A stretch of 64,000 nucleotides of DNA, taken from positions 38,909 to 102,908 of the forward strand of contig NZ_JARXWG010000014.1 of the NCBI RefSeq assembly GCF_029893105.1. The letters are read 5' to 3'. The position numbers were made by a program, and so were the translations under genes. Under the pieces are notes generated by a model that did not search any database, was not told the DNA's origin, and worked only from the letters and a program-made list of their open reading frames with translations. This document shows, one piece after another, positions 44,455 through 54,583 of the stretch; within the stretch, counting starts at the first letter, position 1, and each line of letters begins with the position of its first letter. The stretch comes from Parabacteroides sp. PF5-9 (GTDB lineage: Bacteria > Bacteroidota > Bacteroidia > Bacteroidales > Tannerellaceae).

Positions 44455-45738
44455 ATGAATCAAAAAATACTTCGGTTGGCAATACCTGCTATTATTTCGA
44501 ATATTACTGTGCCTTTGTTGGGTTTAATCGATGTGGCCATTGTTGGTCATCTGGGTGCAGCTTCTTATATCGGTGCTATTGCGGTCGGCGGTATGCTCTT
44601 TTCTATCATTTACTGGTTGTTTGGTTTTTTGCGTATGGGCACCAGTGGTTTTACGGCTCAGGCTTATGGGGAGAACAATTTGAATGAAGTTGTACGTTCA
44701 CTCCTCAGGGCGACGGGTGTTGGATTTATTATAGCATGTGGCTTGTTATTCTTGCAATATCCTATTTATAAGATTGCCTTTTTTTTCATTGAAGCCAGCG
44801 ATGAGGTCAGGGAGTTAGCCATCATTTATTTTCGGATATGTATATGGGGTGCTCCGGCGGTATTGGGGTTGTATGCCTTTACCGGATGGTTTATTGGGAT
44901 GCAGAATTCTCGTTATCCGATGATTATTGCTATCACACAGAATATCGTTAATATAGTGGTTAGCCTTTGTTTTGTATTTGGCTTGGGGATGAAAGTGGAA
45001 GGGGTAGCCTGGGGTACTCTGATCGCTCAATATACAGGCCTGTTTATGGCGATCTTTATGTATATGCGTCATTATAGTCATTTGCGTGAACGGTTGATTT
45101 TGGAGGGAACATTCACCAAAGAAGCGATGAGACGTTTCTTTGGGGTGAACAGTGATATTTTTTTCCGGACATTATGTTTGGTCGCTGTGACCACCTTTTT
45201 TACCTCCGTAGGGGCGCGGCAAGGAGATGTTGTATTAGCTGTTAATACCTTATTAATGCAGTTGTTCACTCTGTTCTCTTATTTTATGGATGGATTTGCT
45301 TATGCCGGAGAGGCTTTGGCCGGACTTTATACCGGCGCTAAAAACAAAAAGTCTTTAAATCAAATGGTCAGGTTATTGTTTGTCTGGGGAGTAGGTCTGG
45401 CGCTTTTATTTACCTTACTGTATGGAGTAGGGGGAAAGTCTTTTTTGGGGGTATTGACCAATGACGTGTCTGTTATAGCGGAATCAGGGAAATACTATTA
45501 TTGGGTATTGGCTATACCGTTGGCCGGTTTTGCCGCTTTTTTGTGGGATGGTATTTTTATTGGTATGACAGCGACTCGGAAAATGCTTTATGCGATGTTG
45601 ATCGCATCCGGTAGTTTTTTTATACTGTTTTATCTGTTTTATCCGGTTTTGGGTAATCATGCGTTGTGGCTGGCATTTTTAACTTATCTGTTTATGCGTG
45701 GGGTGATACAGAGTGTATTGGCTAAAACAATTTGGTAG
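44455..45738 (+). CDS. MATE family multidrug exporter
   Basis: A 427-residue inner-membrane exporter with twelve predicted segments, exporting cationic compounds against sodium or protons. The frame opens at 44407, but ATG 44455 (MNQKILRLAIPAIISNITVP) gives the family start. LGLIDVAIVGHLGAASYIGA is typical of MATE helix 1-2. It is preceded by a terminator-like hairpin and ends at a convergent terminator. Confidence 0.92.
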   Translation: MNQKILRLAIPAIISNITVPLLGLIDVAIVGHLGAASYIGAIAVGGMLFSIIYWLFGFLRMGTSGFTAQAYGENNLNEVVRSLLRATGVGFIIACGLLFLQYPIYKIAFFFIEASDEVRELAIIYFRICIWGAPAVLGLYAFTGWFIGMQNSRYPMIIAITQNIVNIVVSLCFVFGLGMKVEGVAWGTLIAQYTGLFMAIFMYMRHYSHLRERLILEGTFTKEAMRRFFGVNSDIFFRTLCLVAVTTFFTSVGARQGDVVLAVNTLLMQLFTLFSYFMDGFAYAGEALAGLYTGAKNKKSLNQMVRLLFVWGVGLALLFTLLYGVGGKSFLGVLTNDVSVIAESGKYYYWVLAIPLAGFAAFLWDGIFIGMTATRKMLYAMLIASGSFFILFYLFYPVLGNHALWLAFLTYLFMRGVIQSVLAKTIW

Positions 45739-45742
45739 ACAA

Positions 45743-45787
45743 CATAAAAAAAACCTCTTTCTGCCGACAGCAAAAAGAGGTTTTTGA
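45743..45787. terminator. Bidirectional terminator between MATE and acyl-CoA dehydrogenase
   Basis: AAAACCTCTTT and AAAGAGGTTTT form a stem of about ten pairs, flanked by A- and T-runs on both strands. It serves two convergent genes. Confidence 0.88.
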
Positions 45788-45805
45788 TATTCAATGTCTA
45801 TGTAT

Positions 45806-47515
45806 TTATGCTTGTACTTTGAAGTAGCCTAAAGCGCCACAGTCGAAATTCGTGATATACGAATAATGTTTATGGACTTCAGCTTCTCCATACGTGATAT
45901 ACACTTCGGCTGAACGACGGAATGTTTCATCTTTGTTGGTATCTTGTAATAGAAGATATCCGAAAATACAATGAGCAGCCGACTCTACCAAACGACGGGC
46001 ATGGAAATCGATCAGTTCATTGTTTTTTGTTTCGGTAACCATCTGTACCATCTCTTCATATTTAGCAGTCATATCCATCAGTCTCTGTTTTAACAGATCC
46101 AGTTCGGGCTTATAGTCCAGACTTTCGTATATACGAATCTGATTGAGATAAGTCCCTGTCGTGACGTGGCGGATTGCTGCAACCACCTGTAGTTGGGTGG
46201 TTCCTTCATAGATATTGGTGATACGTGCGTCACGGTAAATCCGTTCACAGGCATAGTCCTTCATAAAACCGGAACCTCCATGAATCTGAATCGCATCATA
46301 GGCATTTTGATTGGCATATTCCGAGGTCATCCCTTTGCCCATAGGCGTGAAAGCATCGGCTAATTTGCTGAATGTTTTCATTTCCTGACGTTCTTCGGGT
46401 TCAAGTTTTCGCTCGCGGGAGATATCTTCCAAAGCTTTATATATATCGACAAAACGTGCCGTTTCATAAAGCATGGCACGTGAGGCGTCTGCTTTGGCAC
46501 GCATCAGTGACACCATTTCGTAAACAGCAGGGAATTCAATGATGGCTTTTCCAAACTGTTTGCGTTCTAAAGCATAAGCATAACCTTCACGGTAAGCCGC
46601 TTCACAGATACCGACCGACTGAGCCATAATACCTAAACGTGCACCGTTCATTAAAGCCATAACGTATTTGATTAATCCCAACTTACGTTCGCCACAAAGT
46701 TCTGCTTTTGCATTTTTATAAACCAGTTCACAAGTCGGTGATCCTTTGATCCCCATTTTATTTTCGATACGACGCACATCGACGCCACCATTTTTTTTGT
46801 CATAGATAAACATAGAAAGACCGCGACCATCGCGTGTGCCTTCTTCCGAACGAGCCAATACCAGGTGGATATCTGCATCACCATTGGTGATAAAACGTTT
46901 TACACCGTTCAGATACCAGCAATTGTCTTTTTCGTTAAACGTTGCTTTCAGCATAACAGATTGTAAATCTGATCCGGCATCCGGTTCGGTCAAGTCCATC
47001 GACATGGTTTCTCCTCCGCATACGCGTGGAATATAACGTTGGTGTTGATCTTCATTGCCAAACTCATAGAGGGTTTCGGCGCAATCCTGTAATCCCCAAA
47101 GGTTCTCAAAACCGGCATCAGCGCGTGAGACCATATCTGCAGCCATAATATAGGGCACGATCGGGAAATTCAAACCATTATATCGGCGCGGCATAGCCAT
47201 ACCCATTAATCCGGCTTTGCGCACGGCGTCCAGGTTCCGTTGTGTTCCGGAAGCATACGTTACTCTTCCGTTAGATACGGTTGGTCCCTCATGATCCACT
47301 TCTTCTGCATTAGGCGCTATGATTTCATCACATATCTCACCAACAATCTCCAATACTTTTTCATAACTGTCCATCGCGTCTTCAAAATCGATGGGCGCGT
47401 AATCGAATTTATCTTTGTCGGTGTAATTGCGCTCTTTTAATTCTACAATCCGCTTCATTAACGGATGGTGAAGATGATGTTTGTATCCTGGAGTATCTAA
47501 AAAATAGTTAGCCAT
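45806..47515 (-). CDS. Acyl-CoA dehydrogenase family protein
   Basis: A 569-residue flavoprotein that oxidises an acyl-CoA and passes electrons to ETF. SMDLTEPDAGSDLQS and RFITNGDADIH (substrate and FAD contacts), the helical C-terminal domain with IQIHGGSGFMKDYACERIYR, and the DARITNIYEGTTQLQ block are typical. It is longer than the usual 380-residue forms because of extra N- and C-terminal helices, as in a known large subgroup. It is 2 bases downstream of etfA in the order etfB, etfA, dehydrogenase. The chain-length substrate is unknown. Confidence 0.9.
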   Translation of the reverse strand: MANYFLDTPGYKHHLHHPLMKRIVELKERNYTDKDKFDYAPIDFEDAMDSYEKVLEIVGEICDEIIAPNAEEVDHEGPTVSNGRVTYASGTQRNLDAVRKAGLMGMAMPRRYNGLNFPIVPYIMAADMVSRADAGFENLWGLQDCAETLYEFGNEDQHQRYIPRVCGGETMSMDLTEPDAGSDLQSVMLKATFNEKDNCWYLNGVKRFITNGDADIHLVLARSEEGTRDGRGLSMFIYDKKNGGVDVRRIENKMGIKGSPTCELVYKNAKAELCGERKLGLIKYVMALMNGARLGIMAQSVGICEAAYREGYAYALERKQFGKAIIEFPAVYEMVSLMRAKADASRAMLYETARFVDIYKALEDISRERKLEPEERQEMKTFSKLADAFTPMGKGMTSEYANQNAYDAIQIHGGSGFMKDYACERIYRDARITNIYEGTTQLQVVAAIRHVTTGTYLNQIRIYESLDYKPELDLLKQRLMDMTAKYEEMVQMVTETKNNELIDFHARRLVESAAHCIFGYLLLQDTNKDETFRRSAEVYITYGEAEVHKHYSYITNFDCGALGYFKVQA

Positions 47516-47517
47516 AA

Positions 47518-48537
47518 TTACTTCGTGTTTTTCTTGTAGTATTTAATCATTTTGGGAATAACCTCTTCAACCGTACCGGTAATTACATAATCGGCGATCG
47601 TGTTGATCGGAGCGTTCGGATCATTGTTGATAGAGATGATGATCGAACTTTCCTGCATTCCTGCAATGTGCTGAATTTGCCCTGAGATACCACAGGCAAT
47701 ATAGAGTTTCGGACGGACAGTGACACCTGTTTGTCCGATCTGACGTTCATGTTCGGTAAAACCGGCATCTACCGCTGCGCGCGAACCACCAACTTCTCCA
47801 CCGATAACTGTGGCCAGATCATGAAGTAATTGGAAATTTTCACGTGAGCCTACTCCATAACCACCAGCGACGATGATCGGAGAGCCTTTGATATTGGTTT
47901 TACTTTTTTCAATTTGGCGGTCGATCACGGAAACGACGAAATCAGCGTCACTAACGAATTGAGAAACATCGTGTTTTTTTGTTTCACCTGTATAGTTTGC
48001 ATCAGCCATCTCTTTTTTCATCACCCCTTCACGGACAGTCGCCATTTGTGGGCGGCATTCCGGATTGATGATGGTTGCCACGATGTTTCCACCAAATGCG
48101 GGGCGAATCTGATAAAGTAGGTTTTTATAGACTTTATTCTCTTTTTTCTCCTCGTGATCACCAATTTCAAGAGAAGTACAGTCTGCTGTTAATCCGCTAC
48201 CTAATGCCGAGGAGACGCGTGGCCCTAAGTCACGACCGATACTTGTTGCGCCCATTAAGGCTATTTGCGGTTTTTCTATCTCAAACAGTTTGATTAAAAC
48301 CGAAGTATGAGGCAATGAGGTGTATGGATATAATCGTTTATCATCAAAAAGGTGAAGCATATCAACCCCGTAAGGAAAAACTTGTGAACCGATACCTTCC
48401 AGTTGATGACCGACAGCAACAGCTTCGAGTTTACATCCCAGCGTATTGGCTAACGAACGTCCTTTTGTAAGCAATTCGAGGCTTATATCGGCAACAATGC
48501 CGTCTTCTATTTCGCAGTATACAAATAAATTATTCAT
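47518..48537 (-). CDS. etfA: Electron transfer flavoprotein subunit alpha
   Basis: A 339-residue subunit that carries most of the FAD site. ATG 48537 (MNNLFVYCEIEDGIVADIS) is preferred over the TTG three codons earlier. The FAD-binding block YIACGISGQIQHIAGMQ and AGGYGVGSRENF are seen in the C-terminal half. It begins just after the etfB stop codon and is followed at once by the acyl-CoA dehydrogenase. Confidence 0.93.
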   Translation of the reverse strand: MNNLFVYCEIEDGIVADISLELLTKGRSLANTLGCKLEAVAVGHQLEGIGSQVFPYGVDMLHLFDDKRLYPYTSLPHTSVLIKLFEIEKPQIALMGATSIGRDLGPRVSSALGSGLTADCTSLEIGDHEEKKENKVYKNLLYQIRPAFGGNIVATIINPECRPQMATVREGVMKKEMADANYTGETKKHDVSQFVSDADFVVSVIDRQIEKSKTNIKGSPIIVAGGYGVGSRENFQLLHDLATVIGGEVGGSRAAVDAGFTEHERQIGQTGVTVRPKLYIACGISGQIQHIAGMQESSIIISINNDPNAPINTIADYVITGTVEEVIPKMIKYYKKNTK

Positions 48538-48538
48538 G

Positions 48539-49411
48539 TTATCCAATGGTATGATTCAAAATTAATTCTCTCATCAACCCTTCGATTGCATCGTCGGTTG
48601 GTTCAAGTGTCATATTCTCTTTGGCCTGGAAGATGACATTTTCGATCTTCTTCACTTTCGTTGGCGAACCGGAAAGACCACACAATTTTGTGTCGGCATT
48701 GACATCTTCCACACTCCATTCCTGTAGGTTAAGATATGGGCGCTTGTCATATATTTCGATATAATCGATATCGGCTTCTTGTCTTTCCGTTACTGTTTTT
48801 GCATGTTTGTATTTCTGAATAAATACGGCATTACGTGGGCGACAAGCAGGAGCAGAACCGTTGATAGTAACTACCAGTGGTAATTTTCCCTCTACGGTTT
48901 CGACACCTCTTTCCAAACGACGTTTGACTGTGATTTTACCGTTTTCAATTTTTTGAATTTCTTCGGCGTATGTCACTTGGCTTAATCCTAATTTTTCGGC
49001 TACCTGTGGACCTACTTGTGCTGTATCTCCATCAATTGCCTGGCGTCCGCAAATAATCAGATCGTATGCTTTTATTTTTTGGATAGCCATGGATATGGCA
49101 TAAGAAGTGGCCAATGTATCGGCTCCGGCAAAAGCACGGTCGGTTAGTAAATACCCACCGTCAGCTCCGCGATACATACCTTCACGGATAATTTCAGCGG
49201 CACGTCCCGGTCCCATTGTTAACAAAGTAACTGTTGTTCCAGGATAAGCATCTTTCAGACGAAGAGCCTGTTCCAATGCATTCAGGTCTTCCGGATTGAA
49301 GATAGCAGGGAGAGCGGCACGGTTGACTGTTCCGTCGGCTTTCATTGCATCCTTTCCCACATTACGTGTGTCCGGCACCTGTTTTGCTAAAACAATAATT
49401 TTAAAACTCAT
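48539..49411 (-). CDS. etfB: Electron transfer flavoprotein subunit beta
   Basis: A 290-residue AMP-binding subunit of the ETF dimer. The start MSFKIIVLAKQVPDTRNVGK and the block KLPLVVTINGSAPACRPRNA are family signatures. It is the first gene of the three-gene ETF/dehydrogenase unit, with a promoter at 49466-49495. Confidence 0.94.
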   Translation of the reverse strand: MSFKIIVLAKQVPDTRNVGKDAMKADGTVNRAALPAIFNPEDLNALEQALRLKDAYPGTTVTLLTMGPGRAAEIIREGMYRGADGGYLLTDRAFAGADTLATSYAISMAIQKIKAYDLIICGRQAIDGDTAQVGPQVAEKLGLSQVTYAEEIQKIENGKITVKRRLERGVETVEGKLPLVVTINGSAPACRPRNAVFIQKYKHAKTVTERQEADIDYIEIYDKRPYLNLQEWSVEDVNADTKLCGLSGSPTKVKKIENVIFQAKENMTLEPTDDAIEGLMRELILNHTIG

Positions 49412-49465
49412 ATATTTATTTTTTATGATAGTTAGAAATTAGGTTGTTTTTCATTTAGTCGCGTG

Positions 49466-49495
49466 CAAAAATAATCAAACATTCTTTAAATCAAA
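49466..49495 (-). promoter_or_regulatory. etfB promoter
   Basis: On the minus strand, TTTG (49492-49495) and TATTTTTG (49466-49473) are 18 bases apart. The etfB start at 49411 lies 55 bases downstream. Confidence 0.65.
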
Positions 49496-49558
49496 GAAGA
49501 TTTGAGAGGTTTATGCACACTTTAGAGTTTTTTGAGCATTTCAATAGGTGGATAGGTC

Positions 49559-50944
49559 TCAGGCTTTTGTTTGTTTGGCATCCACTCTTTTTACAACCAC
49601 TCCGTAGATGATCAGTGCAAAAGCCGAAATAAGTGCTATTGCTCCAAAATAATACCAGATATAATGGGCATGAACACTGGCGGCTGCCCATTCGGCATGC
49701 GAGTTGAACAAGGTCGGTTCCGGACAATATTTATTTAATAAATACCCCGAAAGCCCAAAGCCGAAAATAGAAGAAAGAAAGGAGTGTAAATGGCTAAAAC
49801 CTAAATATAAACCTTCTTCTCCTTTTGGTGCTTGCAAAGAAAAATACTCCAGAAAACGAGGTGAGATAAATGTTTCGGCCAATCCCTGAAATACAATTCC
49901 TATTACCATCATAAAAGCAACGGGGTGCATGGTCAGTATAGTCTGATTGCTATCCAATACATTACCATAGGCCATGCAAAGTGCAGAGATCGGCATGATA
50001 AACATACCGACGGTCATTGAACTGAGGGCTGTCCGTTTACTCATGAGTTGTGTCACCAGATTTACGGTCAATACCACCACCAATGGATTCACATTGGCAT
50101 ACCAGGAAGGAGAAGCTCCTTCACCGGCTAAACGTAAGACATATTTAGGCATAGTGGCATATAGTTGATGCTGAACCATCCAGAATCCGGTAATGATAAG
50201 TATCAATGCGATCAAACGGCCATTGGTACAAACTTTGAGCAAAGCCTGCCATATTTGACGAAAACTTTTACCTTCTCCACTATGTTGACTGCTTTTATAA
50301 AAGAACCAAACAGCAAAGAGGGCGATTAAAGTCATGGTGGCAGAGAAGTAATTCAAGGTAATCAATCCCTCATTTCCCATCGCTTCACGTAAAGGTTTTA
50401 CAATTGTTTTTCCGGAAAACGCTCCGATATTAACCATGGAATAGAATATGGAGAAACCTTTGGCTCGGTTTTCCGGTGTCGTTTCTTTAGCAACCGTTCC
50501 GGAGATAACACTTTTGATAAATGATCCTCCGATAACGATCAGTGCCATAATCGGAAGAATACCATAACGCCAGTTGCTTTCCAATAAACCTGTAAAATGG
50601 GTCGTCATACTGTATTCCACCAAACCGGCAGATTCCAATATAGTAGGAAATAAGCCTAAACCGGCATATCCCAATGTTAAAAGCGAAAAAGCGAGTAACA
50701 TGGAATTACGGAAACCGATTTTATCGGCCAATGCCCCTGCAAAAGTCGGTAAAAGATAAAGACAGGCAGAAAAAATACCGGCTATAGCCGCAGCTTGAAT
50801 ATCATTAAAACCTAATATTCTACTCAGGTAGAGTGTAATAACAATAAAAACACCATAGTATGCGGCTCTTTCACATAATTCGACGATGTTGGCTACCCAA
50901 AACGCTTTGCTGAATTTGGTTTTCTCTTTTTTTGTTGTGTTCAT
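49559..50944 (-). CDS. POT-like MFS transporter
   Basis: A 461-residue inner-membrane transporter with about twelve to fourteen segments. VELCERAAYYGVFIV near the start is the ExxER-type motif of the proton-dependent oligopeptide (POT) group, and ADKIGFRNSMLLAF is a loop-2 MFS motif. Its substrate is not known; peptides would be an inference. It is a single gene upstream of the etf unit. A terminator from the gcvP side lies just in front of it. Confidence 0.87.
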   Translation of the reverse strand: MNTTKKEKTKFSKAFWVANIVELCERAAYYGVFIVITLYLSRILGFNDIQAAAIAGIFSACLYLLPTFAGALADKIGFRNSMLLAFSLLTLGYAGLGLFPTILESAGLVEYSMTTHFTGLLESNWRYGILPIMALIVIGGSFIKSVISGTVAKETTPENRAKGFSIFYSMVNIGAFSGKTIVKPLREAMGNEGLITLNYFSATMTLIALFAVWFFYKSSQHSGEGKSFRQIWQALLKVCTNGRLIALILIITGFWMVQHQLYATMPKYVLRLAGEGASPSWYANVNPLVVVLTVNLVTQLMSKRTALSSMTVGMFIMPISALCMAYGNVLDSNQTILTMHPVAFMMVIGIVFQGLAETFISPRFLEYFSLQAPKGEEGLYLGFSHLHSFLSSIFGFGLSGYLLNKYCPEPTLFNSHAEWAAASVHAHYIWYYFGAIALISAFALIIYGVVVKRVDAKQTKA

Positions 50945-50972
50945 GGTATATAAATGTAATTTGCTTTTTATT

Positions 50973-51026
50973 AAAAAGGCACAAATACAAGCGGAAGAGA
51001 AAATGAGCGCGCTTTGTATTTGTGCC
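50973..51026 (-). terminator. gcvP terminator
   Basis: On the minus strand, GGCACAAATACAA pairs with TTGTATTTGTGCC over 13 bp, with a loop of 23 bases, followed by TTTTT. It lies 52 bases after the gcvP stop and close to the start of the transporter gene. Confidence 0.85.
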
Positions 51027-51077
51027 GTACTAATTTATGTCTGTTGATAGACGATCTTCATCGTATTCGACCCGGAT

Positions 51078-53933
51078 TTAGATTTCACATGCTCCACAAA
51101 TGGTCGGAATCAGGTTCCGGTCGCCATAGGCATTGTCGACTCGTGCCACATTGATCCAGAATTTGCCATCATGCAGCCACTCTAACGGGAAAGCCGCTTT
51201 ACTACGTGGATATATATGATTCCATTCATCAGCAATCACTTCATATTCGGGATGAGGTGCATTTTTCAATACGTTGTCTATTTTGTCGGCAGTACCGTTT
51301 TCAACCTCTTTGATCTCTTTCCAGATACATTCCAACACTTCGACAAAACGATCCAATTCAGCTTTACTTTCACTTTCTGTCGGTTCGACCATCAAGGTAC
51401 CATGTACAGGGAAAGAAAGGGTAGGCGCATGGTATCCGAAATCCATCAGACGTTTGGCGATATCACTTTCGTCAATACCTGATGACTCTTTTATATTCCG
51501 GCATTCAAGAATCAGTTCGTGTCCTACACGACCGGTTGTTCCGGTATAAACGATTCCGTAGCTGTCTTTCAATTTTGCTGCCAGATAATTGGCATTCAGT
51601 ATCGCAATTTTTGTAGCACATGTCAATCCTTCAGCACCTAATAGACGTATGTAAGCATAGGTGATAGAAGCTATACCGGCGCTACCGTAAGGAGCAGCAG
51701 ATACCGTATTGATATCACTTCCCCATACGACCGGATGCGAAGGCAGGAAGGGTACTAAATGTGCTGCCACGCAGATCGGGCCAATACCTGGACCACCCCC
51801 CCCATGAGGAGAGGCAAATGTTTTATGTAAATTCAAATGGCACACATCGGCGCCGATAGTACCCGGATTGGTTAATCCGACTTGCGCGTTCATATTGGCA
51901 CCATCCATATATACTTGTCCGCCATATTGATGTACTATATCACACATCTCTTTGATATCTGCTTCGAAGATACCGTGCGTAGATGGGTAAGTAATCATCG
52001 TAGCGGCCAGTTGTGTTTTATTAGCTTCCGCTTTTTCACGGAAGTCCGCCATATCGATATTTCCTTTTTCGTCGGTCTTGACCGTAACGGTTGAGTATCC
52101 GGCCTGAATGGCACTGGCCGGATTTGTTCCATGCGCCGATGCAGGTAGTAACACAATATTGCGGTGACCTTGCCCGATACTTTCCAGATAACTTCTGATC
52201 ACACGCAATCCAGCATATTCGCCAGCAGCTCCCGAATTTGGTTGTAAACTTACGCCCTTGAATCCAGTGATCTCAGCCAGATAGGCACACAGATTTTCGA
52301 TCATCTCTTTATACCCTTCCGTCTGTTCTTCCGGTGCATACGGATGGATATTTTGAAATTCGGGACGACTTAACGGAAGCATCTCAGACGCTGCATTCAG
52401 TTTCATCGTACATGATCCCAGTGATATCATCGATTGTGCGAGTGAAATATCCCGACGTCCCAAACGGGTAATATATCGCATCAATTCCGTTTCGGTATGA
52501 TATTTCTTAAATACATCCTGTTGCATAAAATTAGAAGTACGGGCAAAAGTCTGCTCAAAATAAACCTTTTGAGGGATAGACTCCTCCAACATATACTCTT
52601 TTCCGGCAGCACCTCCGAAGATATATAATAATACGCCGATATCAGTCAGCTGAGTCGTCTCATCAAGACTTATACCTATTTGACCTCCTTCGAAATAGCG
52701 TAGGTTGACCTTACATTCCAGTGCAATCTCACGTAATGCATTGATTGAAACGTGCGGAGGAAGTTCGATCAACAATGTATCGAAATAGTTTTTGTTTAGT
52801 TGTTTATAACCTAATTTTTCCAATTCCCCGGCCAGGAATCCAGCGGCAGAATGGATACGGTTTGCAATGTTTTTCAACCCTTCTGCTCCGTGATATACGG
52901 CATAGAAGCCTGACATAGAAGCCAAAAGCGCTTGGGCGGTACATATGTTTGAGGTCGCCTTTTCGCGTTTAATATGCTGTTCGCGGGTTTGTAAAGCCAA
53001 CCGGTATGCCGGATGTCCGTAAGCATCTTTTGAAATGCCGATAATACGCCCTGGGATAGCCCGTTTATATTCCTCTTTAGTCGCAAAATAAGCGGCAGAC
53101 GGCCCTCCGTAAAACATCGGGATACCAAACCGCTGACTGCTACCGAATACCACATCCGCTCCCCATTCTCCCGGAGGAGTCAGTAGTACCAGACTCATCA
53201 GATCGGCGGCGACAGCTACTTTGCTTTCATTCGCATGTGCTTTTTCCACAAATGTTCTATAATCTTCCACCGCACCGTTTGCATTCGGATATTGAATAAT
53301 AGCAGCAAATACATCCGGAGTGAATGTAAATTTCTTATAGTCGCCAACAACGACCTTTATCCCTTGCGGAATCATTCGGGTATGGATAACAGCAAGCGTC
53401 GATTCGAATACCTGTTCGTCAACAAATACTGTATTGGCTTCTGCTTTTATCTGTGTACGGCTACGGCTTCCATGAAACATGGTGATCGCTTCCGCAGCAG
53501 CAGTCGCTTCATCCAGTAGCGATGAATTTGTGAGCGGCAATGCAGTCAGTTCGCTAACCATGGTTTGGAAGTTTAATAATGCTTCCAGGCGACCTTGTGA
53601 AATCTCAGCTTGATAGGGCGTGTATGAAGTATACCATACCGGGTTTTCAAAGACGTTGCGTTGGATAGGAGCAGGGCATACCGTATCATACCAACCCATA
53701 CCGATATAGGAGGTAAATATTTCATTTTTGGAAGCCAGTTCGGCTATATGTTCGGCAAACTCACGCTCGGTCATTGCTTCCGGCAGATTCATCTCTTCTT
53801 TTAAACGGATATTTGCCGGAATAGTCTGATCGATCAGTTCATCCAGGGTTTTGACGCCTACAGCCTGTAGCATAGAGGGGATATCTTCCTCTGTAATACC
53901 TACATGGCGATTTACAAATTTATTTGTGTCCAT
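51078..53933 (-). CDS. gcvP: Glycine dehydrogenase (aminomethyl-transferring), P-protein
   Basis: The 951-residue PLP-dependent decarboxylase of the glycine cleavage system, here as one fused polypeptide rather than split halves. The PLP lysine is in NLHKTFASPHGGGGPGIGP (about residue 705). The order of N-terminal (pseudo-subunit) and C-terminal (active) halves is as expected. It starts 11 bases after the MBL hydrolase gene and is the last gene of a minus-strand run, with its own terminator. Other gcv genes are not in the window. Confidence 0.96.
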   Translation of the reverse strand: MDTNKFVNRHVGITEEDIPSMLQAVGVKTLDELIDQTIPANIRLKEEMNLPEAMTEREFAEHIAELASKNEIFTSYIGMGWYDTVCPAPIQRNVFENPVWYTSYTPYQAEISQGRLEALLNFQTMVSELTALPLTNSSLLDEATAAAEAITMFHGSRSRTQIKAEANTVFVDEQVFESTLAVIHTRMIPQGIKVVVGDYKKFTFTPDVFAAIIQYPNANGAVEDYRTFVEKAHANESKVAVAADLMSLVLLTPPGEWGADVVFGSSQRFGIPMFYGGPSAAYFATKEEYKRAIPGRIIGISKDAYGHPAYRLALQTREQHIKREKATSNICTAQALLASMSGFYAVYHGAEGLKNIANRIHSAAGFLAGELEKLGYKQLNKNYFDTLLIELPPHVSINALREIALECKVNLRYFEGGQIGISLDETTQLTDIGVLLYIFGGAAGKEYMLEESIPQKVYFEQTFARTSNFMQQDVFKKYHTETELMRYITRLGRRDISLAQSMISLGSCTMKLNAASEMLPLSRPEFQNIHPYAPEEQTEGYKEMIENLCAYLAEITGFKGVSLQPNSGAAGEYAGLRVIRSYLESIGQGHRNIVLLPASAHGTNPASAIQAGYSTVTVKTDEKGNIDMADFREKAEANKTQLAATMITYPSTHGIFEADIKEMCDIVHQYGGQVYMDGANMNAQVGLTNPGTIGADVCHLNLHKTFASPHGGGGPGIGPICVAAHLVPFLPSHPVVWGSDINTVSAAPYGSAGIASITYAYIRLLGAEGLTCATKIAILNANYLAAKLKDSYGIVYTGTTGRVGHELILECRNIKESSGIDESDIAKRLMDFGYHAPTLSFPVHGTLMVEPTESESKAELDRFVEVLECIWKEIKEVENGTADKIDNVLKNAPHPEYEVIADEWNHIYPRSKAAFPLEWLHDGKFWINVARVDNAYGDRNLIPTICGACEI

Positions 53934-53944
53934 AACGTATAATT

Positions 53945-54583
53945 TTATAAAAAAGGATTATTCATTTTTTCGTTGAAGATTGTCGATGTCGGTCCGTGAC
54001 CGGGGTATATAATCGTTTCATCCGGCAAAGAGAGCAATTTTTCCTGAATAGCTGTTATTAATACCTCCTGATTGCCTCCCCATAGATCTGTGCGCCCGAT
54101 ACTCCCTGCAAATAAAGCATCACCTGTAAACAGATATCCGTTCTCTTTATTGTAGAAGACCAGACTGCCAGGAGAATGTCCGGGAACAAGCAGTGTTGTG
54201 AGTTCGGAATGCCCGAATTTGATTGTATCTCCACCGACAAGATAGTTGGTGACAGGGACATTTTTCAGGGTAATCGGCAATCCGAATAATTGAGCCTGTT
54301 GTTCCGGTGAAGGCAATCCTTCTGTTTCTGTTTTGTGCGCTTCCGGCGATAGACCGTATGTCCGGTACACATATTCGTTACCCAGAATATGATCCAAGTG
54401 CAGATGTGTACATAGATACCGTTTAATCGTCAGCTTTTCCTGTGCGACAAAATCGCTTAACCTTTTTTCTTCTTCCGGCGTCACACAGCCACAATCGATC
54501 AACACCGCTTCCCGTGTTTCATCATACAATAGATAGGTGTTTTCCATAAAGAAATTCACCTCAAATGTTTGAACAGTTATCAT
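53945..54583 (-). CDS. Metallo-beta-lactamase fold hydrolase
   Basis: A 212-residue zinc hydrolase of the glyoxalase II-like group. THLHLDHILG carries the HxHxDH zinc site, and PGHSPGSL and TGDALFAGSIGR supply further ligands. Its substrate is unknown; hydroxyacylglutathione-type thioesters are typical for the group. ATGA at 54580 shows a four-base overlap with the upstream rsmG gene. Confidence 0.9.
   Translation of the reverse strand: MITVQTFEVNFFMENTYLLYDETREAVLIDCGCVTPEEEKRLSDFVAQEKLTIKRYLCTHLHLDHILGNEYVYRTYGLSPEAHKTETEGLPSPEQQAQLFGLPITLKNVPVTNYLVGGDTIKFGHSELTTLLVPGHSPGSLVFYNKENGYLFTGDALFAGSIGRTDLWGGNQEVLITAIQEKLLSLPDETIIYPGHGPTSTIFNEKMNNPFL

Noticed and set aside
52874..53155. 93-codon ORF inside gcvP
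   Set aside because: It is in another frame of a well-supported glycine dehydrogenase and shows no family features.
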